Shown piece after piece: positions 36,554-45,635 of a stretch of DNA of 64,000 bases. Positions within the stretch are counted from its first letter, which is position 1; the number at the start of each line of letters is the position of its first letter. The DNA is from UBA4782 sp034429195. GTDB lineage: Bacteria; Chloroflexota; Anaerolineae; Anaerolineales; Anaerolineaceae. The notes below the pieces were generated by a model that was not told where the DNA came from, ran no database searches, and saw only the letters and a list, made by a program, of their open reading frames with translations. Where the stretch lies: the NCBI GenBank assembly GCA_034429195.1, contig DAOUGQ010000005.1, forward strand, positions 1-64,000. Reading direction: 5' to 3'. Position numbers and translations under genes: made by a program.

Positions 36554-36630
36554 CTCTCTTTTTCCTATTATCTCTGCTTTGATTATACTAGACGGGTATT
36601 TAAAAAATTCATATATATATATTAAAAATC

Positions 36631-36658
36631 TTGACGCATTTTCGGGTTGGTGTACAAT
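36631..36658 (+). promoter_or_regulatory. Promoter of tRNA-Leu
   Basis: TTGACG (36631-36636) and TACAAT (36653-36658) are 16 bases apart. The start would fall 2-4 bases before the mature tRNA 5' end. Confidence 0.75.
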
Positions 36659-36667
36659 TCTATTGCT

Positions 36668-36751
36668 GGGGCGATGGCGGAATAGGCAGACGCAACAGAC
36701 TTAAAATCTGTCGATGGTAACATCGTGAGGGTTCGACCCCCTCTCGCCCCA
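36668..36751 (+). tRNA. tRNA-Leu (anticodon TAA)
   Basis: A class II tRNA with a long variable arm. The acceptor GGGGCGA (36668-36674) pairs with TCGCCCC (36744-36750). The D-arm carries GGCGGAATAGGCAGACGC, typical of tRNA-Leu. The anticodon stem ACAGA/TCTGT closes loop CTTAAAA (anticodon TAA, reading UUA). The variable arm is the CGATG/CATCG hairpin and the T-arm has GGTTCGACC. CCA is not encoded. Confidence 0.95.
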
Positions 36752-36799
36752 CAAGATAATGAAATACTTAAAACATTGACGTTAATTCATGAATTTTGT

Positions 36800-36827
36800 G
36801 AGACACACAGAAAAACCTGTGTGTCTC
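36800..36827. repeat. Perfect inverted repeat after tRNA-Leu
   Basis: GAGACACACAG (36800-36810) and CTGTGTGTCTC (36817-36827) pair over 11 bases with a 6-base loop. No T-run follows, so it is either an imperfect terminator for tRNA-Leu or a structure upstream of the next gene. Confidence 0.6.
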
Positions 36828-36915
36828 AAATATTTAACCTTGTAGTAATATTTATAGGGATAACCTTTATTGAAAAGATTTTTTCACTTCATCTGTTTCA
36901 GAACCGACGATCCAA

Positions 36916-38835
36916 ATGAAAACCATTCGTAACTTCTTCCCTTCTCCAAAATTTTCCCCCATCAGCTTAACCATTGTATCAACGATGGCAGCCTTTTTAT
37001 ATGTATTTATGGAATGGCTGTTCATTATTACAAAGCCTTCTTTTTTGGATCTGACTTCTTTTGGCGAAAAAGTACTCATATTCTTCTCAGCTGCATCTAT
37101 TCTTGCTGCAGTATGCCTTCTTATCTTTTTGCTCAATTTTTTGGCGAACTTATTTACTCTACCTAAGAAGTTACAACTTTTCTTTCAATATTTTTTTGCA
37201 ATCATTCCGACGTTAATTCTGACTGCGATGGTATTAATTCTGGTTGATAACTTCACCTATACTATTTTTAAATTTGGTATCGTAACGACATCCGGCGTAT
37301 TCAGGGCAATTTATGCACTTGGATTTATTGTGGTTGGGGTTTTCCTTTATAAAAAGGTATTGCAATTTACCAATAATATAAATGAAAAGTATTTCAAGAC
37401 TTCAAAGATAGCAGATGAGCTTATCCTGGGGATTCTGGCAATATTTCTGGCTATCTGGGTATACATCCCAATAAACAACAATTCTCAAACAAATGCAAGT
37501 CTATTGCCTGATAGAACACAGACGAATATAGAAAAGCTACCGAATATTGTACTGATCACTGCTGATAGCTTGAATGCAGAAAGAATGTCATTGTACGGGT
37601 ATTCGAAGAATACGACACCATTTCTTAAGGAACTAGCCGATACATCGCTGGTGTCAGAGAATGCGTTTTCAAACGCACAAGGAACGATCGGGTCTATAAC
37701 ATCGATCCTCACCGGTAAGTATCCAGCGGATATCCGTATCCTTCATTCTATTGATATTCTTCAGGGGAATGATACTTTTCAGCACCTTCCTGCAATCCTG
37801 CGTAGTAATGGATATTACACTGCTCAACTCAGCTATTCTTATTACGCCGATGCATACAGGGTGAATTTCCAAAACGCATTTGACTATGCAAACGGAACCT
37901 CAATTGAAAACAATCCATTTTTTGCAGGAATTGCAGCAGTATTGCCTTCGAATTATTACTACTTCATACACGAGTTTACAGTACGTTTGAGTGACCGATT
38001 GGGTCATATCTTTTTCATAAGAGATATGACGAATCCTTATAAAAGGGTTACTGAAGGAACAGAGAAATTCAACGATCAGCAAAAACTCGATTATGCTATT
38101 TCATTACTAAAAACAACCGAACAGCCTCTTTTTCTCCATATTCACTGGCTGGGTACTCATGGACCAAAGTATGCACCTGCACAGCAGGTATTTTCTGCTG
38201 GTATGGATCCCACAACACAAGTGAAATATGACGATAATTTCTATTCCGATACAATCCTGGAATTTGATACTGCAGTATCGAATTTCTATCAGACATTAGC
38301 AGCCGAGGGTTTTCTGGATGACACAATCATTGTTATTGCAAGTGATCATAGCCAAAAATGGTCTGTTTCTCGCTTGCCATTGATTATCCATTTTCCAGAT
38401 TCAGTAAACGCAAAAGAAATAACAACAAACGTGCAGAACCTGGATATTGCTCCAACTTTGCTCGATTATCTGAATATCGATCAACCCGAATGGATGCCAG
38501 GACAATCGCTCCTTACTGAGCTTGACCCTTTGCGACCTATTTTTATCGCTGCAATTCCGAGTTCAAAGAAGGATCCAGTAACTGGAAAGGTTACTTTTCC
38601 TGAGCCAGAAGCGCCATTTTATCAATTTGGAAAAGTTACTGTTGTTATATGCGATACCTGGTATCGTTTGAATCTGACTGAATTGAAAATGGACAAAGGA
38701 ACTGTAAAAAATTATATTGGTACCTGTGAGAACGGTAGAGGCTCTGAAGCTGAAGCGTTGCAGCTCATCAGCCAACACCTTGAAAAGTATGGATTTAACA
38801 TTTCAACTTTGCAGAACGTAACACTGAAGGAATAA
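36916..38835 (+). CDS. Membrane phosphotransferase/hydrolase of the sulfatase (LtaS/EptA-like) superfamily
   Basis: 639 residues: five predicted membrane helices in the first 195, then an exported alkaline-phosphatase-fold domain. Metal-site segments are V-L-I-T-A-D-S-L-N (Asp near 217) and A-S-D-H-S-Q-K-W near 475. Aligning on L-T-G-K-Y-P places Thr257 where sulfatases have the formylglycine Cys of C-x-P-S-R. True sulfatase activity is therefore unlikely; a Thr nucleophile is what LtaS and EptA phosphotransferases use. It probably moves a phosphoglycerol- or phosphoethanolamine-type group onto an envelope glycan or lipid, or hydrolyses one. It is monocistronic by position, with no clear ribosome binding site. 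Confidence 0.82.
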   Translation: MKTIRNFFPSPKFSPISLTIVSTMAAFLYVFMEWLFIITKPSFLDLTSFGEKVLIFFSAASILAAVCLLIFLLNFLANLFTLPKKLQLFFQYFFAIIPTLILTAMVLILVDNFTYTIFKFGIVTTSGVFRAIYALGFIVVGVFLYKKVLQFTNNINEKYFKTSKIADELILGILAIFLAIWVYIPINNNSQTNASLLPDRTQTNIEKLPNIVLITADSLNAERMSLYGYSKNTTPFLKELADTSLVSENAFSNAQGTIGSITSILTGKYPADIRILHSIDILQGNDTFQHLPAILRSNGYYTAQLSYSYYADAYRVNFQNAFDYANGTSIENNPFFAGIAAVLPSNYYYFIHEFTVRLSDRLGHIFFIRDMTNPYKRVTEGTEKFNDQQKLDYAISLLKTTEQPLFLHIHWLGTHGPKYAPAQQVFSAGMDPTTQVKYDDNFYSDTILEFDTAVSNFYQTLAAEGFLDDTIIVIASDHSQKWSVSRLPLIIHFPDSVNAKEITTNVQNLDIAPTLLDYLNIDQPEWMPGQSLLTELDPLRPIFIAAIPSSKKDPVTGKVTFPEPEAPFYQFGKVTVVICDTWYRLNLTELKMDKGTVKNYIGTCENGRGSEAEALQLISQHLEKYGFNISTLQNVTLKE

Positions 38836-38847
38836 TTAAAATTTTAC

Positions 38848-38876
38848 TTGTCAATCTCCTTTAATTGTCTGATAAT
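38848..38876 (+). promoter_or_regulatory. Promoter of fhs
   Basis: TTGTCA (38848-38853) and GATAAT (38871-38876) are spaced 17 bases apart, each one mismatch from consensus. They lie 37 bases before the fhs start, which has its own AAGGAG. Confidence 0.72.
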
Positions 38877-38913
38877 TGGAATACTTATTAGAAGTTAAAA
38901 AAGGAGCAGAACC

Positions 38914-40842
38914 ATGACAACAAGCAGCAAGGTTTCAGGTGCAAAACCATTTATTCCTACACCCCTTGATCGGGTAAACCCTGTACCATCGGATATTGAT
39001 ATTGCTCAAGCTGCCCATCTTAAGCCCATTACTCAGATCGCAGAAGAGCTGGGGCTGCTGCCTGAGGAACTGGAGCTTTACGGACCTTACAAAGCAAAAG
39101 TAACGCTTAGTGTACTTGATCGGTTGAAAGATGTTCCCGATGGAAAGTATATTGATGTTACTGCCATTACTCCCACTCCTCTAGGAGAAGGAAAAACTAC
39201 CACAACCGTTGGTTTAAGCCAGGCATTAGGGGCACATTTGGGCTACCGCGTAATGACCTGTATACGGCAACCAAGCCAGGGACCCACCTTTGGTATTAAA
39301 GGGGGAGCTGCTGGAGGTGGATATAGCCAGGTCATCCCTATGGAGGATTTCAATCTGCATTTAACTGGAGATATTCATGCGATTACCGCTGCGAACAACC
39401 TGATGGCAGCTGCCATTGATGTTCGCATGCTGCATGAATCTGAAGCCACCGATGACCAGATGTTTAAAAGACTATTCCCTCTAGATAAAACCGGGAAACG
39501 TCGTGTCGGTGTTTCTATGTTGAGCAGGATGAGAAAACTAGGTGTGGAAAATAAAACTCCTGAAGAATTGACCCCTGAAGAGATTCATAAACTATGCCGT
39601 CTGGATATTGATCCAGATACCATAACCTGGAGAAGGGTGATTGATACCAGTGACCGTTTCTTGCGTGGGATAACAATAGGAAAAGGTGCTGAAGAAACAG
39701 GGCATGAGCGAGAGACTGGTTTTGATATAACCGTTGCCAGTGAAATCATGGCAATTTTGGCACTAACCACCAGCCTGGCTGATATGCGAAAACGTCTTGA
39801 AAACATTGTCATTGGTATCAGTAAATCCGGGGAGGCAATCACTGCGGGTGACCTGGGTGTTGCAGGTGCTTTAACCGTTTTAATGCGTGATGCCATCAAA
39901 CCGAATTTAATGCAGACTCTGGAAGGTACACCGGTCTTTGTTCATGCAGGTCCATTTGCAAATATTGCTCATGGCAATAGTTCTATCATCGCTGACAGGA
40001 TTGGATTGAAACTGGCCGACTATGTGATCACGGAATCTGGCTTTGGTGCTGATATGGGAATGGAAAAATTCCTGGACATTAAATGCCGCTATTCAGGTTT
40101 GACCCCCAATGTAGTGGTTTTGGTTGCGACGGTGCGAGCTCTCAAAATGCATGGTGGTGGTCCAAAAGTGACGGCCGGAAGGCCATTAGATTTTGCTTAT
40201 TTAAATGAAAATCTTGATCTTCTTCGCGCAGGGCTTCCAAACCTGGTGCATCACATTCAAACTGCCCGAAAGTACGGTATACCTGTGGTAGTAGCTGTAA
40301 ACCGATTTGCAACCGATACCGAAACTGAGCTTGAAATGATTCGGAAAGCTGCAGTTGAAGAAGGTGGAGCGGAGGATTCCGTTGTATCAAATCATTGGGA
40401 AGAGGGTGGTGAAGGTGCGATCAAACTGGCTGAAGCGGTTGTCAAAGCTGCTAATAAACCTTCCACATTCAAATTCTTATACCCATTGGATTGGTCGATC
40501 AAGCAAAAAATTGAAACAATTGCCCGAGAAGTCTATGGTGCGGATGGAGTTGATTACTTACCAGAAGCAGAAGAAAAAATCGAGGAATATACCAGACTTG
40601 GATTTGATAAACTACCCATCTGTATGGCAAAAACTCATTTGAGCTTAAGCCACGATCCTGAATTGAAGGGTGTTCCTAAAGGATTCCGCATTCCCATTCG
40701 TGATATTCGTGCCTCGGTAGGTGCTGGTTTCATATATCCATTAATCGGCAAAATGAGTACTATGCCAGGCTTACCTACTCGTCCAGCTTTCTATGATGTG
40801 GATATAGACCTCGAAACAGGTCGAGTGCTTGGTCTATTTTAA
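38914..40842 (+). CDS. fhs: Formate--tetrahydrofolate ligase
   Basis: This enzyme makes 10-formyltetrahydrofolate from formate, THF and ATP, an entry to one-carbon metabolism and, in acetogens, to the methyl branch of the Wood-Ljungdahl pathway. The P-loop is T-P-L-G-E-G-K-T-T-T-T-V-G-L. Other blocks are P-S-Q-G-P-T-F-G-I-K-G-G-A-A-G-G-G and D-I-H-A-I-T-A-A-N-N-L. At 642 residues it is about 85 longer than the common bacterial form, with extra length at the N-terminus and around 190-240, closer to the size of plant and mitochondrial-type enzymes. It is a single-gene unit with its own promoter and terminator; metH and a methylene-THF reductase lie at 48.8-54.2 kb. Confidence 0.96.
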   Translation: MTTSSKVSGAKPFIPTPLDRVNPVPSDIDIAQAAHLKPITQIAEELGLLPEELELYGPYKAKVTLSVLDRLKDVPDGKYIDVTAITPTPLGEGKTTTTVGLSQALGAHLGYRVMTCIRQPSQGPTFGIKGGAAGGGYSQVIPMEDFNLHLTGDIHAITAANNLMAAAIDVRMLHESEATDDQMFKRLFPLDKTGKRRVGVSMLSRMRKLGVENKTPEELTPEEIHKLCRLDIDPDTITWRRVIDTSDRFLRGITIGKGAEETGHERETGFDITVASEIMAILALTTSLADMRKRLENIVIGISKSGEAITAGDLGVAGALTVLMRDAIKPNLMQTLEGTPVFVHAGPFANIAHGNSSIIADRIGLKLADYVITESGFGADMGMEKFLDIKCRYSGLTPNVVVLVATVRALKMHGGGPKVTAGRPLDFAYLNENLDLLRAGLPNLVHHIQTARKYGIPVVVAVNRFATDTETELEMIRKAAVEEGGAEDSVVSNHWEEGGEGAIKLAEAVVKAANKPSTFKFLYPLDWSIKQKIETIAREVYGADGVDYLPEAEEKIEEYTRLGFDKLPICMAKTHLSLSHDPELKGVPKGFRIPIRDIRASVGAGFIYPLIGKMSTMPGLPTRPAFYDVDIDLETGRVLGLF

Positions 40843-40868
40843 CAATATTGAGAAAAGAATTTGCAGAC

Positions 40869-40905
40869 AACACAGCGAGACAGAACATGCCTCGCTGTGT
40901 TTTTT
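40869..40905 (+). terminator. Intrinsic terminator of fhs
   Basis: AACACAGCGAG (40869-40879) and CTCGCTGTGTT (40891-40901) form a perfect 11-base stem followed by a run of T to 40905. Confidence 0.93.
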
Positions 40906-40963
40906 CATAGTCGGTGATCATTAATCTATAAGATTACATCTTGAGATGAATGGCGGTTTATTA

Positions 40964-43765
40964 TTATAAGTTTAGCCAACGGGCAATTTCAGAAGGGAGA
41001 AGTTCCAGGCTACCCTGTTTTACTGTACATTCGGGTAGAGATTCGCGGAAGAGGCGCCCATAGCGTTTTGTCAAAATCCGTTTGTCAAGAATAACGACTG
41101 CACCATGATCAGTTTGTGTACGGATCAGACGGCCAAAACCCTGACGGAAGCGCAATATAGCTTCGGGAAGCTGATATTCATTGAATGGATCCTCATACAT
41201 TTCTGAACGAGCAGCGATGATCGGGTCTGAAGGAACATCAAAGGGAAGTTTGACGATCACCAATACAGAAAGAGCTTCACCAGGCACATCAACGCCTTCC
41301 CAAAATGCACGTGTTCCTAACAGTACCGCTTTATCGCTGGTACGAAATGATTCCAGAAGTGCATTGGCAGAAGCCCCTTCACCCTGTTCATAAATTTGGA
41401 TGTCATCTTTCGCCAAGGCGGATCCGATGGCCTGGGAAGTTTTCTTTAGCTGTGCATAGGATGTGAAAAGAACCAGCATTTTCCCTTGGGTAGTTCTTGC
41501 CAATCTTACGATGGCTTGTTCCACCTGCCGTTGATAATTTGAGGCATCCATTGGCTCTGCAATATCATTTACATAGTAAAGGAGAGCAGAAGTTTCGTAA
41601 TCAAAAGGAGAACCTAATGCCAGTTCTTCGGCATCTTCTGCTCTTAATCGTTGACGTAAATAATCAAATTCACCATGAGTGGTCAATGTGGCTGAGGTGA
41701 GTATCACCGATTCCTTTTCATGCCACAAATATTCTTCCATCAGTGGACCAACTTCGAGAGGAGCGATCTTGATAGTAATTGGTGCTGCTTCAGAATTGAT
41801 TTCAAACCAATAAATCTCATTTTTGTCTGGCTCTGCTACCATTTTCATTAACCGATTCTGTACTTCAATCAGTAAATTGATTGCCCAACCGAGCCGGCTC
41901 TGAGTATCTTCGAATTGTTGTGGATCTTTTTGGACGATTTCACCAAAGGACTTAAAGATCTCTCCCAGTAGATCAAGGATCAAGCTTAAGGTTTCATTGA
42001 CATCTTCCCATTTAACTTCGATCGATTCCCAATAGGGAAGGGTGCGCGTCGCAGGGACGATCCTTTCCTGCTGACCGTAAGAGTTGACCGGGCGACCTTC
42101 TCTTTGCTGATAGAGAAATTCATCAATGGCAAAGAAAAATTCTTTAAAATCATGTTCGAGGCGAATCGATAGATCATTTGCTCGGCGAATTAATTTATCA
42201 AATCGAGCAAAATCTGAGGGCTTCAGATAATCCCGCAGGGATGTCAACATCCAACCTAATGTGCCACTGGAGACTCCCCCTAACTCTTTCAGAATGCGGC
42301 TGATATCATTTTGAGTGACATCATATCCAAGAGCGCTAGTAGTAGCAGCTTCGAGCTGATGGCCTTCATCTAAAATTAGATATTTATATTCCGGAAGAAC
42401 CCTATTCCTGGTTGCTACATCTGCCAGAAGCAGAGCGTGATTAATAACAATGATATGTGCTGATTGTGCTTGTTGTCTGGCGATATAGAATGGACAGCGA
42501 CCACCTGTTCGTTCGACACAAACATCACTACGACATCCTTCATCTTCCGCAGAGATGCGATAATAAATTTCTCGTTCAATGGGTCCATTGAGGTTGATCT
42601 CATTACGGTCACCTGAACCATTTTGAACCATCCAGACCATGACTTTTGCTGCAACACGCATTTCCTCTGCGTTCTGTGGCCCACGGGTGATCAGTGCTTC
42701 GAACCGGCGGGGGCATAAATAATTACTCCGACCTTTTAGAACTGCCGCACGTATATCGAGATTGGTGATCGCACAAAGATCTGGAATATCTTTTCGGATC
42801 AACTGGTCCTGTAGGTTGATTGTATTGGTTGAAATAACTACCCGATGATGATTCTGGTATGCCCATATTGCTGCTGGAATGAGGTATGCAAAGGATTTTC
42901 CTACACCAGTGCCGGCTTCAACCAACAGATGTTGGCTATTGGATAATGCATGAGCGACAGCTTTTAACATTTGAACCTGTTGTGGACGTTGTTCGTATCC
43001 ACTAAAGTATTCCGAAAAAGACCCGCCATATTCCAGAATTGAAGCAAGCTCATCTTCATCCAAAGGAATTATTTCATCGTTTGGTTCGAGTGGCTTTTCA
43101 GGTATCGAAAGTGGATTGTTCTGGTATCGAGTTCCGTAAATATAGGCTTCACGGCTTATCCGGATGGGTTGGTATACCTGGCTTTTTAATATTTGTTGAA
43201 ATACCCAAGAAGCTTCCCAATCAAATGGCTCACTCATGCGAACAAATTCTTCGATGAGGTTTTTGGGTAATTCAAAAGCTTTATCCACTAATCGGAGGTA
43301 AACCTGACTGGTCATTTCTGCATCATTTGTTGCGCGGTGAAATGGCTCAGTAGCAAAAACGCCGAGTTGTTGACATAATGATGCCAATCCATACCGGCTT
43401 GCTGTTGGCATAAGGACTGATGCAAGCTCGTAGGTATCAATCACCGGGTTGTAAGGGAAGGTGTGCCATTTTTTCAGAAACGCAAGGTCAAATTGGATTC
43501 GATGCCCCAAAATGGGGCTATCCCCAATAAAATCTACCAGGTTATGAATGACTGCACTCATGGTGGGTTGATTTCGCACCATGTCATTGGTGATACCTGT
43601 CAATTGGGTAATCATTGATGGGATTGGACGACCAGGGTTGATTAGTTGCGAAAAACGATCTTCGATTCGCTTGCCGTTGAACCGTACCGCTCCAATCTCT
43701 ATTAATGCATCTTTTTGAGGATCTAATCCGGTTGTTTCTACATCGAGCGCTACGATTGAAGTCAT
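40964..43765 (-). CDS. dinG: DinG-family ATP-dependent helicase fused to a DnaQ-like exonuclease
   Basis: A 933-residue protein. Residues 1-170 are a DEDD 3'-5' exonuclease (A-L-D-V-E-T-T-G-L-D at 6-15, G-H-R-I-Q-F-D near 95). The rest is a superfamily 2 helicase with Walker A G-T-G-V-G-K-S near 288 and D-E-G-H near 467. Four cysteines between them (Y-L-C-P, C-R-S-D-V-C and R-C-P-F-Y) match the [4Fe-4S] ligands of XPD/DinG, so a cluster is likely. The fusion is like that of the longer Gram-positive DinG proteins; in some of these the helicase part has lost activity, but the motifs look intact here. It should process damaged or R-loop DNA. Confidence 0.92.
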   Translation of the reverse strand: MTSIVALDVETTGLDPQKDALIEIGAVRFNGKRIEDRFSQLINPGRPIPSMITQLTGITNDMVRNQPTMSAVIHNLVDFIGDSPILGHRIQFDLAFLKKWHTFPYNPVIDTYELASVLMPTASRYGLASLCQQLGVFATEPFHRATNDAEMTSQVYLRLVDKAFELPKNLIEEFVRMSEPFDWEASWVFQQILKSQVYQPIRISREAYIYGTRYQNNPLSIPEKPLEPNDEIIPLDEDELASILEYGGSFSEYFSGYEQRPQQVQMLKAVAHALSNSQHLLVEAGTGVGKSFAYLIPAAIWAYQNHHRVVISTNTINLQDQLIRKDIPDLCAITNLDIRAAVLKGRSNYLCPRRFEALITRGPQNAEEMRVAAKVMVWMVQNGSGDRNEINLNGPIEREIYYRISAEDEGCRSDVCVERTGGRCPFYIARQQAQSAHIIVINHALLLADVATRNRVLPEYKYLILDEGHQLEAATTSALGYDVTQNDISRILKELGGVSSGTLGWMLTSLRDYLKPSDFARFDKLIRRANDLSIRLEHDFKEFFFAIDEFLYQQREGRPVNSYGQQERIVPATRTLPYWESIEVKWEDVNETLSLILDLLGEIFKSFGEIVQKDPQQFEDTQSRLGWAINLLIEVQNRLMKMVAEPDKNEIYWFEINSEAAPITIKIAPLEVGPLMEEYLWHEKESVILTSATLTTHGEFDYLRQRLRAEDAEELALGSPFDYETSALLYYVNDIAEPMDASNYQRQVEQAIVRLARTTQGKMLVLFTSYAQLKKTSQAIGSALAKDDIQIYEQGEGASANALLESFRTSDKAVLLGTRAFWEGVDVPGEALSVLVIVKLPFDVPSDPIIAARSEMYEDPFNEYQLPEAILRFRQGFGRLIRTQTDHGAVVILDKRILTKRYGRLFRESLPECTVKQGSLELLPSEIARWLNL

Positions 43766-43814
43766 GCCAGGATTATACCATCTGGATTGAATCTGATATT
43801 GAAGCTTAATAAGA

Positions 43815-43853
43815 GACTGCCAGACTATTCAACCGGAAGAATGTCTGGCAGCA
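43815..43853 (-). terminator. Hairpin ending the minus-strand metH-to-DUF4349 run
   Basis: CTGCCAGAC (43817-43825) and GTCTGGCAG (43843-43851) pair over 9 bases, with inner ATTC/GAAT pairing that extends the stem. On the minus strand it is followed by TCTCTTATT, a moderate T-rich tail. Confidence 0.65.
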
Positions 43854-43875
43854 AAATGATCAGGCTAAATAATCA

Positions 43876-44844
43876 TCAACCTTGTGGGGGGATCGGCGTT
43901 TGCGATGCGGGAGGTATTTGCGAAATGCTTTTAGGTGCTTTGGGTTTAGGTTTGAAAACTTTACGGATGATCCAGATGATCAGGCGAACTACCATGTAAA
44001 TCACCAAGGCGATTGGTAGAACGAATATGGCTATCCAGATGGCTGCATTTACCAGGAACTTGAAAGCTTTGATCAGCGCTTGAACCGCATCACGCGCTAC
44101 ACCAACAGGTTGCCATTTTCCGATGGTCACTGGTTGAATTGCTGCCTGTGCCTGGATCCGAACCGTAATGGCAGAAAGTTTCGATGATTCATCGTAGTAT
44201 TTGATCTGACCTTTTAAGACTTCAATTTGTTCGTTGATGGAAACCAATTGGTTATAAACCATCATTACTTCTTCAGTTGTTTTTGCTTCATCCATGAATA
44301 TCATCAATTGATCGCGTGTAGCTTCAAGGTTCTTAAGACGTGATTGAAGATCGGTATATTCCATTGTGATATCCTGACCTGAAACCTGTTCAGTCAAGAT
44401 ATCTGTTTCTGGATTTTCGACTTCAGCTTTGATCATCTCGATCGCTTCATCCAATTTGTCAGATGGAACTCTGATGGTAATACTTACCTCAGGAACTTCA
44501 AGTCCTTCACCTGTCTGAACTTTGTATAGATAGGAATTGACGACGTACCCCTTCATTTCATCTGCCATTTTCGAAATTGCTGTCTGTGATTCAATGGGAT
44601 CGACAACAACAATAGATAGATCTGCATTGCGGATTACAATGCGATCTTGTCCTACCGTTGTTTCTGCTTCATATTCACCACCTGTTGAGACAGCTACTTC
44701 CATGACGGGTGCTTCAGCTATCGGTGTGGCATATCCTTTTTCATCCCTGATAAGTGAATCAACCTGATTGGTTGCAGATTTCGCAGCACAGCCGGCGAAT
44801 AACAATGTTGCAATTGTGAGAATTACCCAGATTTTCTTTTTCAT
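43876..44844 (-). CDS. DUF4349 lipoprotein
   Basis: This 322-residue lipoprotein has lipobox L-F-A-G-C-A near residue 19. The DUF4349 body has V-V-V-D-P-I-E-S-Q-T-A-I, Y-V-V-N-S-Y-L, I-T-I-R-V-P-S-D-K-L-D-E-A-I and a predicted coiled coil (L-Q-S-R-L-K-N-L-E-A-T-R). Near the C-terminus one membrane helix (about 265-290) is followed by a Lys/Pro-rich end. It is thus anchored at both ends on the outer face of the membrane. The molecular role of DUF4349 proteins is unknown. It begins 59 bases after the phosphoesterase gene and is the last of the run. Confidence 0.88.
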   Translation of the reverse strand: MKKKIWVILTIATLLFAGCAAKSATNQVDSLIRDEKGYATPIAEAPVMEVAVSTGGEYEAETTVGQDRIVIRNADLSIVVVDPIESQTAISKMADEMKGYVVNSYLYKVQTGEGLEVPEVSITIRVPSDKLDEAIEMIKAEVENPETDILTEQVSGQDITMEYTDLQSRLKNLEATRDQLMIFMDEAKTTEEVMMVYNQLVSINEQIEVLKGQIKYYDESSKLSAITVRIQAQAAIQPVTIGKWQPVGVARDAVQALIKAFKFLVNAAIWIAIFVLPIALVIYMVVRLIIWIIRKVFKPKPKAPKSISQIPPASQTPIPPQG

Positions 44845-44903
44845 GGATTCCTCCTTAGGATCTTACTTCAATGACGATGTGGATAAGGGAAACGTTCCCG
44901 TTT

Positions 44904-45632
44904 TTATGCACCTGAAGCAAGGCGAATTGCATGATTGCGTGGTAAGCCAGCTTTGATTATTCTTTTTTGTACACCTTTGATGTCATAATCTACACGGAAG
45001 TTTTGCCAGGTGTTCTTCTCAGGTTCAAAAATGGCATACGAGGCACGTGGATCGCCATCACGCGGCTGTCCTACTGATCCAGGATTAAGAATGGCTCTTC
45101 CATCTAATTGTAGAATACTTTCATGCTTTAGCAAAGACCATACAATTTCACCGTCTGGTTCGCTGCTGAAAAAGGCAACGGGAATGTGTGAATGACCAAC
45201 CAGGCATAATTGGGTGTTGAAGGATTCAAAATTCTCCGTTGCAGTCCAGGTATCCAGGATATATTCCCAAATAGGGAAACGCGGGCTACCATGAGCCAGA
45301 GTTGCAATATCTATCGTAAGGCATTCGGGAAGATTGAGAAGGTATTCGCGATTGGATTCATTCAGATGTAAATGGGTCCACCGGGCAGATTTTCGGGCAT
45401 CAGAATTAAATGATTCGTCTGGAAGCATACCTAAAACGGCAGCTTCGTGATTACCTATAATGCAGGTTAGATTGGGTAAAGAACGAATTCGTTCTACACA
45501 TTCATTGGGATCTGGGCCATAATCGACCAAGTCACCCAAACACCAAACAGCATCGAAAGGATCAGCAGAGATAAGAACAGCTTCGAGTGCAGTGAGGTTG
45601 GCATGAACATCAGAGATGACAAGAATGCGCAT
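44904..45632 (-). CDS. Calcineurin-like metallophosphoesterase (YfcE/MJ0936-like)
   Basis: A 242-residue two-metal phosphoesterase. The motifs are D-V-H-A-N (8-12, D-x-H), C-L-G-D-L-V-D-Y-G-P (G-D-x-x-D), G-N-H-E-A-A (G-N-H-E), A-H-G-S-P and V-G-H-S-H-I-P (G-H-x-H). Relatives hydrolyse phosphodiesters or nucleotides such as cAMP analogues and p-nitrophenyl phosphates in vitro; the cellular substrate is not known. It starts 3 bases after the DUF3048 gene stop, so it belongs to the metH-coaX-coaBC unit. Confidence 0.88.
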   Translation of the reverse strand: MRILVISDVHANLTALEAVLISADPFDAVWCLGDLVDYGPDPNECVERIRSLPNLTCIIGNHEAAVLGMLPDESFNSDARKSARWTHLHLNESNREYLLNLPECLTIDIATLAHGSPRFPIWEYILDTWTATENFESFNTQLCLVGHSHIPVAFFSSEPDGEIVWSLLKHESILQLDGRAILNPGSVGQPRDGDPRASYAIFEPEKNTWQNFRVDYDIKGVQKRIIKAGLPRNHAIRLASGA

Positions 45633-45635
45633 AGT

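Noticed and set aside
36598..36624. AT run (ATATATATAT) before tRNA-Leu as an origin or recombination site
   Set aside because: It is short and without flanking boxes; it is better explained as an AT-rich region upstream of the TTGACG/TACAAT promoter.
36668..36751. tRNA-Leu as an integration site for a mobile element
   Set aside because: No integrase and no repeat of the tRNA 3' end were seen in the flanks.
36800..36827. Strong hairpin as a definite terminator
   Set aside because: No T-run on either strand, so it is listed only as an inverted repeat.
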